NCBI GenBank assembly: GCA_030430155.1
Contig: JAUIFV010000023.1
Location: 1-39,187, forward strand
Length of the DNA stretch: 39,187 nucleotides
Source: Gammaproteobacteria bacterium
GTDB lineage: Bacteria; Pseudomonadota; Gammaproteobacteria; Xanthomonadales; SZUA-5
Reading direction: 5' to 3'
Below the pieces are notes generated by a model, which saw only the letters and a program-made list of their open reading frames with translations, searched no databases and was not told the origin of the DNA. The first letter of the stretch is position 1, and each line of letters starts with the position of its first letter. Shown in pieces: positions 26,580 to 34,639 of the stretch. The position numbers and the translations under genes were made by a program.

Positions 26580-28442
26580 CTACTCGGCCCGCTGTGCAAC
26601 CTCCAACACTTGATTGGCCGCCACCTGCTCCAGCACCGTTTCGCTGCCATCAGGCCAGCGCACGGTCAGCCTGTCGACGACATCGGCCTTGCCCAATCCA
26701 AAGCTGATCACCGGCTCCACCGAGGACAGATAGGAGCGGCCGGGCATCTGCCGCTGGCGCTGGGTGCTCTCACCGGTGGTCAGACTGACCACGGCACCGA
26801 TGGCATCGCCGTTGCCGGGCTGGCCACGCAGCACCACGCGCAGCCAGTGGTGGCCGAGCTGCTGATCGTTGCGCAGCACCAGCGGCGCGCGCCCCACCTG
26901 GGTGATCACCACGTCCAGATCGCCGTCGTTGTCCAGATCGCCATAGGCCGCGCCGCGACCAACGATGGGTCTGGCCAGATCGCCGCTGGCGTCCGCCGCG
27001 ACCGGCACCATCGGCCGAGCGCAGGTCGCGCCGCAGTTCCAGAACAGCTGCGAGGCCTGCTCGTAGTGCTGACTGGGCTGGACGCTGTTGATGCGGTATT
27101 CGATGTGGCCATTGGTCTGCAGCAGGTCCAACTCGCCGTCCAAATCGTAGTCGAAGAAGAACAACCCGAAGCTCAGGGCCTGACGGCTGTCCGGACCGAT
27201 GCCGGATACGATGCTTTCGTCGGTGAATAGGCTGCTGCCGTCTTGGGCGACATAGAAGGAGGTCATTTCGTTGGCAAAGTTGCCGATCGCCACCGCCAGA
27301 TCGCCGCTGTCGTTGTACCAGGCCGCGTCCAGACCCATGGCGCCAGTGGCGTTGCCGGCGTTGTCGTAGGCGAATCCGGTGACCGCGCCGATCTCCTCGA
27401 AGCGCCCGTCACCGAGATTGCGGAACAGGAAGTTCTGCACGGTGTCGTTGCTCACCGCCAGATCCAGCCAACCGTCGGCGTCGATATCCAGCGCGGTAAC
27501 CGCCAGCCCCTTGCCCATCGGCAGCCCGGTGGCAGGGTTGGTGACGTGCACGCCAGCCTCGGCGGAGACGTCGCTGAAGCGGCCTTCGCCCTGATTGCGG
27601 TAGAGGTGTATCAGCGTGCCCGCGTAGTTCATCGGCGGCCCATAGGCGCGACCGATGCCGGTCAACCGATAATCGATCTCGGCATCGATATCCGGCGACC
27701 ACTGCACGTAGTCGACCACCGCCAGGTCGACCAACCCGTCCTTGTCGTAGTCGAAGAACAGGGCCGCGGTGCTCCAGGCCTCCTGCGCGCCACCAACCCC
27801 AGCGCTGGCGGTGATGTCGGCGAAATTGCCGCCACCCAGGTTACGCAGCAATCGATTCTCGCCCACCGCGGTCAGGTACACGTCGCGCAGACCATCGCCG
27901 TCGACATCCGCCACCGCCACGCCTGTCCCGTACAGCGGCTGATCCAGCCCGGAGCCCGCGGTCACATTGACGAAGCGGCCCTGATCCTCGTTGCGGTACA
28001 GCGCTGAGACCGGCGTCGGCTGAGTGGGCTGCTGCCCCGGCCAGTCGCTGCCGTTGACCAGCAGCAGATCCTGCCGCCCGTCGTTATCCATGTCGAAGAT
28101 CGCCACCCCCGAGCCCATGGTTTCGGGCAGCAGGTGATCACCAAAGGCGCCGTTGTGATGCACGAAGTCGATGCCCCACAGGCTACCGACCTCGGTGAAG
28201 GAGACTGCGGGCGGCTGCCGGGTCGGTGCCGGCGCGGCCTGCGGCGCCTGTAGCGGCGCTTCTTCGACCACTGTCTGTACCGGCTTGCTACGAGTCGCCA
28301 GCCAGATTCCAACGGCGATCAGCGCAATGACCACCACGGCCGCCACCGATAGCCGCAATGCGCGGCCGATGACCCGGTCGTCTACCGGCGCATCCAATTC
28401 CGGATCGTGCTCATCGCGCTGGTTGGGATCGAATGCGCTCAT
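26580..28442 (-). CDS. Membrane-anchored CRTAC1-type FG-GAP/ASPIC protein
   Basis: A 620-residue protein with one membrane anchor at about 27-50 and the rest predicted on the periplasmic side. After a proline/alanine-rich linker it starts with SFTEVGSLWGIDFVHHNGAFGDHLLPETMG, the opening of CRTAC1 proteins. Several calcium-loop FG-GAP/VCBS repeats follow (DMDNDGRQDLLLVN, DVDGDGLRDVYLT, DYDKDGLVDLAVV, DIDADGWLDLAVS, DYDLDGELDLLQTN, DLDNDGDLDVVIT), which build a beta-propeller. A C-terminal ASPIC/UnbV segment ends VRWPDGSETVLEQVAANQV. The ATG overlaps the stop of the pentaheme cytochrome gene as ATGA, so the two products are made together. The function is unknown; a periplasmic partner or scaffold for the cytochrome is inferred. 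Confidence 0.9.
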   Translation of the reverse strand: MSAFDPNQRDEHDPELDAPVDDRVIGRALRLSVAAVVVIALIAVGIWLATRSKPVQTVVEEAPLQAPQAAPAPTRQPPAVSFTEVGSLWGIDFVHHNGAFGDHLLPETMGSGVAIFDMDNDGRQDLLLVNGSDWPGQQPTQPTPVSALYRNEDQGRFVNVTAGSGLDQPLYGTGVAVADVDGDGLRDVYLTAVGENRLLRNLGGGNFADITASAGVGGAQEAWSTAALFFDYDKDGLVDLAVVDYVQWSPDIDAEIDYRLTGIGRAYGPPMNYAGTLIHLYRNQGEGRFSDVSAEAGVHVTNPATGLPMGKGLAVTALDIDADGWLDLAVSNDTVQNFLFRNLGDGRFEEIGAVTGFAYDNAGNATGAMGLDAAWYNDSGDLAVAIGNFANEMTSFYVAQDGSSLFTDESIVSGIGPDSRQALSFGLFFFDYDLDGELDLLQTNGHIEYRINSVQPSQHYEQASQLFWNCGATCARPMVPVAADASGDLARPIVGRGAAYGDLDNDGDLDVVITQVGRAPLVLRNDQQLGHHWLRVVLRGQPGNGDAIGAVVSLTTGESTQRQRQMPGRSYLSSVEPVISFGLGKADVVDRLTVRWPDGSETVLEQVAANQVLEVAQRAE

Positions 28443-31234
28443 GGCGATACCTCCGGAGCCAGCTCGAACGCGCCATCACGCTGCAAATCGTAGATCACCA
28501 CCGCATCGGCGGCGTGATCGGCGGCAGGGTTGGCAGCGCGCGCCGCGGCGATGGCGCGATCGCGCGCGTTGTCATCTACCCGGTATTTGGCGTGCAGCGC
28601 TTGGTGCTTTGCGCTGCCTTCGCTGTCGCCGCGCAGCGCCAGCGCCTGGGAGAGCAGATAGTGGCCACGGGCAAACTCCGGGTCGATGGCCAGCGCCTGA
28701 TTGAGCCTCTCGATGGCTTTGTCCAGCCAGCCGTGCCGCGCCTCGGCGCGCGCATCGCCGCGCTCCAGCCGCGAACGCTCGATCTGCGCCTCGGCCAGCT
28801 GCGCCAGCAGGGTGTAATCCTTGCTGAAGTCGAAGCCGCGATCACGGGCGTCCTGCCATGCGGTGTCCGCCACCCGTTCGAAGCCCGCGATGGCCTGGTC
28901 CAGGTTGCCATTCTGCCAATCCACCAGCGCGCTGAACCAGGTCACCGACCAGGGATAGGCCGGCGTGGCGTGCTGCGCCGCCCGGCCCAGCGCGGCCACC
29001 GCATCGTCCAGCCGCCCTTCGCGCAGATAGACCCTGGCCAAATTCAGCGCGCCCTCGGCTCGATCCAACTGCTCGACCGCGCTGAAAGCAACCTCGGCCT
29101 GACGCAGCTCGCCGCTGCCCTGCTTGCGGAACAAGCCAATGCCGTAGTCGTTCCAGCGCTGCCACAGCGGAATCTCCGATTCTGCGTTGCTGACCTGCTG
29201 CCCGGCCTGCAGCGGAAACTGCAGCCTGTCGCTGGCGATGGTGGTGATCGGCAGATCGTTGTAGCGGAATTGCTCGCCCTGGAAATGGCGCATGTAGGTG
29301 GTATCGAACTTGCGGTACTGCAGCTTGATTTCCACATCGATCGGTCCCGTCGCATCGGCAGGCACCTCAAAGGCGAAGTGCACGCTGTCGGCCGCGCCTG
29401 GCGGTATCTGATTGTTGTAAAGGGGCACGAAGATGTCTTCGGGATTGCGCCTGTCGATGCGATTGCCGTTGCGATCGAGCACATACAGGTTGATGAAATG
29501 CGACCAGGGGTCGACCGCCCCGTCAGCCGGATCCATGCCGCCGCTGCGACCGACAATGCGGCCATTATCTCGGACGATGACATCCAGCCAGATCTCGTTG
29601 GAATCGGCCGTGCCCTGGGTGAAGGGATGGCCCAGACGCATGGTCCGCACCACGGTCTCCAGCAGATACCGCTGCCCCGCCTGCAGCTCCGGCACGCTCG
29701 GCCGCAGCGGCGCGATCAGCTCACCCTCGATGCTGCCCTCACGCTTGAGACCGAACAGATCCACCCGCACGCTGCCCTCGAGGAACTCGCGATGGGCCTG
29801 ATTGACCCACTCGGGCATCTTCAGCAGATGCGGAATGGCGGTATTGGCGGCCGGGAACTGGTGGTCATGCACGCTGCGCTGCCCGCTGCCGTCGAAGTCG
29901 CGGGCGGCAAAATCCGCCGACGGATTGAGCGGCATATGGCAACCATTGCAGTTGGACTGTGCCTTGGGCGGGTAATAGAAGGAATTAACGCCGTGCCCGG
30001 AAACGCCGGAGAGCAGGAAAGTGTCGTAGTGATTCTGCCCGCGCAGCCACTTGTAGCCGTTGAACTCCTCGGGCAGATGCACCTTGTGGCAGCTGCCGCA
30101 GAACTCGGTGCTTTGATGCAGCGGCTTTAGGAAACTGCGCTTGTGGAACTCCGGCTTGGCCTTGACCAGCAGCCGGTTGGTCCAGGCCAGCAGCGGGTTG
30201 TCACTGAAGGCGAAGGGATAGTGGGTCGGCTCTTCGATGGTGTAGTCGGCATTGCCGCGCTGGCTGTTGATGTGGGTGATCGCATGGCAACCGGTGCAGG
30301 TGATCCCCGCCTGCGCGGTGGGATGGTTGACGTCGTCGAAATCCGGATCGTCGAAGGCGCCGGAGAAAAACGGCACCAGATCGTGGCAGCCGGCACAAAA
30401 ACGGGCGGCCTGCACGTTGCCGTCGCGCGCCATGGAGAACTCGCGGGTCTTGCGCACCGAGAACAGATAGGCCGGGTTGTTGAAGGAAGCGAAGCGGTGC
30501 GCGCTGTGCGACCACTTCTGATGCGCATCGGCATGACACTCGGCGCAGTAGTCGTCCATCATCATCGTGCGCGCCGGAATGAAATTGCCGGTAGCGGTAC
30601 GCGCCAACGACGGGAAGAAATACTGCTCGCCGCTGGCCGGCCCGGCCTCGTTCCAGCGCCGCGGATCCTGGGCCTGCAGCACCAGCATCCCCAGCGCGAA
30701 TACCGCCGCCACTGCGGCGATACCGCCGCCCACCCGCCAGCGTATCCGCGGTCCGGCCAACCGATGCAGCACAAACAGCCACACCGCCAACAGCGGCGTC
30801 AGCACATGCGCCCAGTAGGCCACGCTGCGAGCGCCCGGATCGCGCAGCTCGACCAGCGGTATACCGCGGGTCAGGGTTAGTCCTGAGAGCAACAGCACGA
30901 TGGCCACCGCGAACAGCGCATAGCCGACCATCACTGCGCGCCGGTTGGGACGGTTGTAGGCGTTTTTGATGTGGATGGCGCCGTAGACGATGATCGGCAG
31001 GATGATCACCAGGCCCAGCAGCAGGTGGGCCAGAAACATCAGCTGATAAAAATAGTTCTGATAGGTCTGCCCGCTCAGCCACTCCGACAGCGTCACCACG
31101 CCCAGGTAGGTGGCGTTGACCGACAGAATCGCAAACAAAGCCAGCAGCAGCACCAGCAGCTTGCGCAAACGGGGGCCGACCGCCGGCACATAGCGCCGAC
31201 GCTGCGGCGCGACAGGGCGTGGTTGCTCACTCAT
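28439..31234 (-). CDS. Membrane pentaheme cytochrome c with C-terminal TPR region
   Basis: A 931-residue multidomain redox protein. Residues 1-195 hold about five membrane helices with several histidines, resembling a small membrane cytochrome b-like anchor. A periplasmic cytochrome-c554-like part carries five CxxCH heme sites at about residues 230 (CAECH), 280 (CAGCH), 313 (CTGCH), 379 (CGSCH) and 429 (CNGCH). A beta-rich region of about 200 residues follows, and the last 230 residues are TPR-like repeats ending at a CRTAC1 gene coupled by ATGA. The likely task is electron transfer from or to the quinone pool through periplasmic hemes; donor and acceptor are unknown. The upstream region carries two TTTAC words with N6 spacing (31309-31324), matching the operator before the two-component system. 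Confidence 0.92.
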   Translation of the reverse strand: MSEQPRPVAPQRRRYVPAVGPRLRKLLVLLLALFAILSVNATYLGVVTLSEWLSGQTYQNYFYQLMFLAHLLLGLVIILPIIVYGAIHIKNAYNRPNRRAVMVGYALFAVAIVLLLSGLTLTRGIPLVELRDPGARSVAYWAHVLTPLLAVWLFVLHRLAGPRIRWRVGGGIAAVAAVFALGMLVLQAQDPRRWNEAGPASGEQYFFPSLARTATGNFIPARTMMMDDYCAECHADAHQKWSHSAHRFASFNNPAYLFSVRKTREFSMARDGNVQAARFCAGCHDLVPFFSGAFDDPDFDDVNHPTAQAGITCTGCHAITHINSQRGNADYTIEEPTHYPFAFSDNPLLAWTNRLLVKAKPEFHKRSFLKPLHQSTEFCGSCHKVHLPEEFNGYKWLRGQNHYDTFLLSGVSGHGVNSFYYPPKAQSNCNGCHMPLNPSADFAARDFDGSGQRSVHDHQFPAANTAIPHLLKMPEWVNQAHREFLEGSVRVDLFGLKREGSIEGELIAPLRPSVPELQAGQRYLLETVVRTMRLGHPFTQGTADSNEIWLDVIVRDNGRIVGRSGGMDPADGAVDPWSHFINLYVLDRNGNRIDRRNPEDIFVPLYNNQIPPGAADSVHFAFEVPADATGPIDVEIKLQYRKFDTTYMRHFQGEQFRYNDLPITTIASDRLQFPLQAGQQVSNAESEIPLWQRWNDYGIGLFRKQGSGELRQAEVAFSAVEQLDRAEGALNLARVYLREGRLDDAVAALGRAAQHATPAYPWSVTWFSALVDWQNGNLDQAIAGFERVADTAWQDARDRGFDFSKDYTLLAQLAEAQIERSRLERGDARAEARHGWLDKAIERLNQALAIDPEFARGHYLLSQALALRGDSEGSAKHQALHAKYRVDDNARDRAIAAARAANPAADHAADAVVIYDLQRDGAFELAPEVSP

Positions 31235-31308
31235 GACGGGAAACCGGAGCGGATCAAAGCCGCATAGTCTGCCCGCCGATCTGCACCGATGCGAGTCGAA
31301 CGCCAGTC

Positions 31309-31324
31309 TTTACAGGAACTTTAC
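31309..31324 (-). promoter_or_regulatory. CpxR-like box upstream of the cytochrome/CRTAC1 operon
   Basis: TTTAC at 31309-31313 and 31320-31324, separated by six bases; on the minus strand this reads GTAAA-N6-GTAAA, pointing toward the cytochrome start 75 bp away. Flanking bases extend the match (CTTTACA twice at 11-bp distance). Spacing and core equal those at 24253-24268. Two identical 7-mers in phase are unlikely by chance in this GC-rich DNA. Confidence 0.6.
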
Positions 31325-31436
31325 ACAGCGCCGGCATTGACTCGCGATCGCAATGTGGCGAACGCGCTGACCCAATACTCGGCGCTGCATTCGTCGGCAG
31401 CGCTTTGAACCGAATACGTCCAACTTACTGATTCAT

Positions 31437-31453
31437 TTGACATGTCGGGTCAA
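31437..31453 (+). promoter_or_regulatory. TTGAC-N7-GTCAA dyad before the 2TM gene
   Basis: A perfect 5+5 bp dyad that also contains a consensus -35 hexamer TTGACA (31437-31442). The base pairs 17-18 bp further on are a poor -10. It may be an operator overlapping a promoter of the 2TM gene (start at 31555). The cognate regulator is unknown. Confidence 0.35.
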
Positions 31454-31554
31454 CGTCAGGTTGCTGTCGTGGTCCCCCTCCAGGCCCGTGGGCAGTATCG
31501 ATTGCGCAAACACCAACGGCGGCCGCCAGACAAGGCCCGAAGCAGGAGCAAAGC

Positions 31555-31905
31555 ATGAGCAACCAACCGTCCACCCTCACCGCCACCCCGAATGCCCGCA
31601 GTGCGCGCTGCCTACGCTGCGCCAACCGTGAACAATCGCGGGCCATTGCGCAGATGGAGAACGTCAAAGGCTTCTACATCCACTTGCTGGTACTGCTGAT
31701 CGTGATGCCCGGATTGATCGCGCTGAACTTCCTGATCAGCCCAGATGCGATGTGGTTCAACTACGTGCTGGCGCCTTGGCTGTTGGCCTTGGCCATGCAG
31801 GCCGCACTGACCTTTCCGATCCTGAAACTGTTCGGATGGCAGCGGAAGGTTTGGAGACGGATTAGCCAGGCACTCCTCGCGCTTTTTTCTGTCGCGGTCG
31901 CCTGA
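31555..31905 (+). CDS. 2TM-domain membrane protein
   Basis: A 116-residue inner-membrane protein matching the '2TM domain' pattern: a short cytosolic N terminus, MENVKGFYIHLLVLLIVMPGLIALNFL forming helix one (about 37-60), a small WFNYVLAPW loop, and helix two (about 69-93), then a basic tail with WQRKVWRRI. Such domains are often found alone or fused to histidine kinases (LytS-type). The ATG has AGGAG 6 bp upstream. It is divergent from the cytochrome operon and lies 108 bp before nadM. The role is unknown. Confidence 0.85.
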   Translation: MSNQPSTLTATPNARSARCLRCANREQSRAIAQMENVKGFYIHLLVLLIVMPGLIALNFLISPDAMWFNYVLAPWLLALAMQAALTFPILKLFGWQRKVWRRISQALLALFSVAVA

Positions 31906-31935
31906 CCGCAATCTGAACCGATCAAAGCGGGTTGC

Positions 31936-31963
31936 TTGACCATTGACCGAGGAGGCGTAAAGT
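31936..31963 (+). promoter_or_regulatory. Putative sigma-70 promoter of the nadM-nadV genes
   Basis: TTGACC at 31936-31941 and TAAAGT at 31958-31963 with a 16-bp spacer, placing transcription start near 31970, about 44 bp before the nadM ATG. Reasonable hexamers and position; not verifiable from sequence alone. Confidence 0.4.
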
Positions 31964-32013
31964 GGAGTAAGGCCATCGGATAGACCGAATGCCACTTACC
32001 GTGAGGGAGCCTC

Positions 32014-33063
32014 ATGGACTTTGATTACCTGGTTTTTATCGGGCGCTTCGAGCCCTTTCACAACGGCCACGCTGCCGTTGCGCGATACGCACTGAGTCGC
32101 GCCAGGAAACTGATCTTCCTGGTCGGGTCAGCCCACACCCCACGAACCATCAAGAACCCCTGGTCGGTGGCCGAACGCAGCGTGATGATCCAGTCGGCGC
32201 TGGAATCCGACCAGTCGCGGCTGATCATCCATCCCCTGCGTGACCATCTCTACAACGAGAGTCAGTGGGTCGCCGCCGTGCAGCGCAAGGTCGGCGAGAG
32301 CATCAAGGCTGATGGCGCGGAATCCGAGCCCAGAATCGGCCTGATCGGGCAGGACAAAGACGCCTCCAGCTATTACCTGCGCGAGTTCCCGCAGTGGACT
32401 CTGGTCGACGTGCAGCACACCGACACCCTGTCGGCGACCGAGCTGCGCAGCTACCTGTTCGATCCCGACCCCGACGACAGCCGCGGCGGTCGGATGCTGA
32501 TCAAGGCCAACGTGCCGGCGCCGGTGTTCGACATGCTGGAGGCCTTTCGCAAGGGTTCGCCGGCCTTTGCGCAGCTGGTGGCCGAGTTTGCCTTCATCGA
32601 GAAGTACAAGGCGGCCTGGTGCGAGGCCCCCTATGCGCCGACCTTCGTCACCACCGATGCGGTGGTGGTGCATTCGGGGCACGTGCTGCTGGTACGGCGG
32701 CGCGCCGAACCCGGCAAGGGGCTGTGGGCCCTGCCCGGCGGCTTCGTCGGTTCGGAGGAAGACCTGCTCTCGTCCTGCCTGCGCGAGTTACGCGAGGAAA
32801 CCCGGCTGAAGATCCCGCTGCCGGTGCTCAAGGGCTCGATCAAGGGCCGCCAGGTCTTCGATCACCCCGAGCGTAGCCTGCGCGGCCGCACCATCACCCA
32901 CGCCTTCCACTTCGAGTTTCCGACCGGCGCGCTACCGCAGGTGCGCCGCAGCGATGATACCGACAAGGCCCGCTGGATCCCGGTCAGCGAAGCGCTGGAA
33001 ATGAGTTCCAAGCTGTTCGAGGACCATCTGCACATCCTCGAATACTTCCTCGGTCGGGGCTGA
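32014..33063 (+). CDS. nadM: Bifunctional NMN adenylyltransferase / Nudix hydrolase
   Basis: A 349-residue two-domain enzyme. The N-terminal domain is a nucleotidyltransferase with GRFEPFHNGH (H16 and H19 of the HxGH motif) that joins NMN and ATP into NAD; the C-terminal half is a Nudix domain with the box at about 242-265 (GGFVGSEEDLLSSCLRELREE; the final glycine is replaced by arginine). NadM-Nudix fusions of this kind are known in Francisella and cyanobacteria, where the Nudix part hydrolyses ADP-ribose. The ATG has GAGGGAG upstream. The nicotinamide phosphoribosyltransferase gene follows after 59 bp, giving a complete nicotinamide-to-NAD salvage pair. Confidence 0.95.
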   Translation: MDFDYLVFIGRFEPFHNGHAAVARYALSRARKLIFLVGSAHTPRTIKNPWSVAERSVMIQSALESDQSRLIIHPLRDHLYNESQWVAAVQRKVGESIKADGAESEPRIGLIGQDKDASSYYLREFPQWTLVDVQHTDTLSATELRSYLFDPDPDDSRGGRMLIKANVPAPVFDMLEAFRKGSPAFAQLVAEFAFIEKYKAAWCEAPYAPTFVTTDAVVVHSGHVLLVRRRAEPGKGLWALPGGFVGSEEDLLSSCLRELREETRLKIPLPVLKGSIKGRQVFDHPERSLRGRTITHAFHFEFPTGALPQVRRSDDTDKARWIPVSEALEMSSKLFEDHLHILEYFLGRG

Positions 33064-33122
33064 CCCGACCTTCCCGCTGGCGGATAGACCGCCAGCTTCA
33101 TCGACGCGAAGGGGCTTCCGTC

Positions 33123-34547
33123 ATGCAATATCTCAACAACCTGCTGCTCAACACCGACAGCTACAAGGCCAGCCACTGGCTGCAGTATCCCCCCGGCACC
33201 GATGCCACCTTCTTCTACGTGGAATCGCGCGGTGGTCGCTACGACCGCACCCTGTTCTACGGTCTGCAGGCCATCCTCAAGGGCTACTTGAGCCGGCCCA
33301 TCAGCCACGCCGACGTCGATCAGGCGCGCGATCTGTTCGCTGCCCACGGCGAGCCCTTCAACGAGTCGGGCTGGCGCTACATCGTCGATCAGCACCAGGG
33401 CAAGCTGCCGATACGCATTCGTGCGGTTCCCGAAGGTGCCGTCGTGCCCACCCACCAGGCCCTGGTCACCATCGAGTCCACCGATCCGGCGGCCTACTGG
33501 GTGCCGTCCTACCTGGAAACCATGCTGCTCCGCCTGTGGTACCCCGTGACCGTGGCCACCACCAGCTGGCACGTCAAGCAGGTGCTGCGCGGCTTCCTCG
33601 AGCGCACCAGCGACGACCCGGAAGGCCAGCTGCCTTTCAAACTGCACGACTTCGGCGCCCGCGGCGTGTCCAGCGCGGAGTCGGCGGCGCTGGGCGGTTC
33701 GGCTCATCTGGTCAATTTCATGGGCACCGACACGGTGTTCGCCCTGCTCGCGGCCAGGGAGTACTACGCCGAGCCAATGGCCGGGCTTTCCATACCAGCG
33801 GCCGAACACAGCACCATCACCAGCTGGGGACGGCAGCGCGAGGTGGATGCCTATCGCAACATGCTGGCCCAGTTCGCCAAGCCGGGCAGCATCGTCGCGG
33901 TGGTTTCCGACAGCTACGACATCTACCACGCGATCACCGAGCACTGGGGCAAGCGGCTCAGACAGGAAGTGATCGATTCCGGGGCAACCGTGGTCATCCG
34001 TCCTGACTCCGGCGACCCGGTGGACGTCGTCCACCAGTGCCTGCATCTGCTCGGCCAGGCCTTCGGCCATCAGCTCAACAGCAAGGGCTACAAGGTGCTC
34101 AATCACGTCCGGGTGATCCAGGGCGACGGCGTCAACCCCGACAGCATTCGCGCCATCCTGGAGCGGGCCACCAGCGCCGGCTACGCCACCGACAATCTGG
34201 CCTTCGGGATGGGCGGCGCGCTGCTGCAGAAGGTCGACCGCGACACCCAGAAGTTCGCGCTGAAGTGCTCGGCGGCCCGCGTCGATGGGCAGTGGATCGA
34301 TGTCTACAAAGACCCGGTCACTGACAAGGGCAAGCGCAGCAAGCGCGGCCGGATGACCCTGGCCAGAGATCGCCAGGACGGACGCTTGCAAACCCTGCCG
34401 CTACCGGCCGGTGCGATCTCGCTGGCCGAGGTATCGGAGGCGACCGATTATGACGACGCCATGGTCACGGTTTGGGAGAACGGGCACCTGATCCGGGACT
34501 GGAGCTTCGCCGAGATCCGCGAACGCGCCGACGCGGCGCGGCTCTAG
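33123..34547 (+). CDS. nadV: Nicotinamide phosphoribosyltransferase
   Basis: A 474-residue enzyme (NAMPT family) that makes NMN from nicotinamide and PRPP. The phosphorylated active-site histidine corresponds to H229 in SIPAAEHSTITSWG; HDFGARGVSS (from H175) and RPDSGDPVD form the substrate and PRPP pocket. The length agrees with bacterial NadV and human NAMPT (about 470-490). The start ATG has AAGGGG about 9 bp upstream. Its product NMN is the substrate of the NadM-Nudix protein encoded just before it. A strong hairpin lies 37 bp after its stop. Confidence 0.96.
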   Translation: MQYLNNLLLNTDSYKASHWLQYPPGTDATFFYVESRGGRYDRTLFYGLQAILKGYLSRPISHADVDQARDLFAAHGEPFNESGWRYIVDQHQGKLPIRIRAVPEGAVVPTHQALVTIESTDPAAYWVPSYLETMLLRLWYPVTVATTSWHVKQVLRGFLERTSDDPEGQLPFKLHDFGARGVSSAESAALGGSAHLVNFMGTDTVFALLAAREYYAEPMAGLSIPAAEHSTITSWGRQREVDAYRNMLAQFAKPGSIVAVVSDSYDIYHAITEHWGKRLRQEVIDSGATVVIRPDSGDPVDVVHQCLHLLGQAFGHQLNSKGYKVLNHVRVIQGDGVNPDSIRAILERATSAGYATDNLAFGMGGALLQKVDRDTQKFALKCSAARVDGQWIDVYKDPVTDKGKRSKRGRMTLARDRQDGRLQTLPLPAGAISLAEVSEATDYDDAMVTVWENGHLIRDWSFAEIRERADAARL

Positions 34548-34583
34548 GCGCGCCTTGCGCCAGATGAGCCGCTTGACAACCCA

Positions 34584-34611
34584 GGCCTGGGCGCAGAACG
34601 TCGCCCAGGCC
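34584..34611 (+). terminator. Hairpin after nadV
   Basis: A perfect 10-bp GC-rich stem: GGCCTGGGCG at 34584-34593 pairs with CGCCCAGGCC at 34602-34611 around an 8-base loop. There is no T-run after it, so it is an incomplete intrinsic terminator or a pause/3'-stability structure. Confidence 0.45.
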
Positions 34612-34639
34612 AAAGTTCGGTAGCCGTCGGGGCAGAGCC

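Larger units (their letters stand above)
31235..31554. other. Divergent promoter region, cytochrome operon / 2TM gene
   Basis: A 320-bp non-coding gap between divergent genes. It holds a CpxR-like box near the cytochrome side and a TTGAC-N7-GTCAA dyad near the 2TM side, both listed separately. I see no gene in it. Confidence 0.55.

Noticed and set aside
28433-30130. A 565-codon plus-strand frame opposite the pentaheme cytochrome
   Set aside because: Antisense shadow; the heme motifs and TPR texture are on the minus strand.
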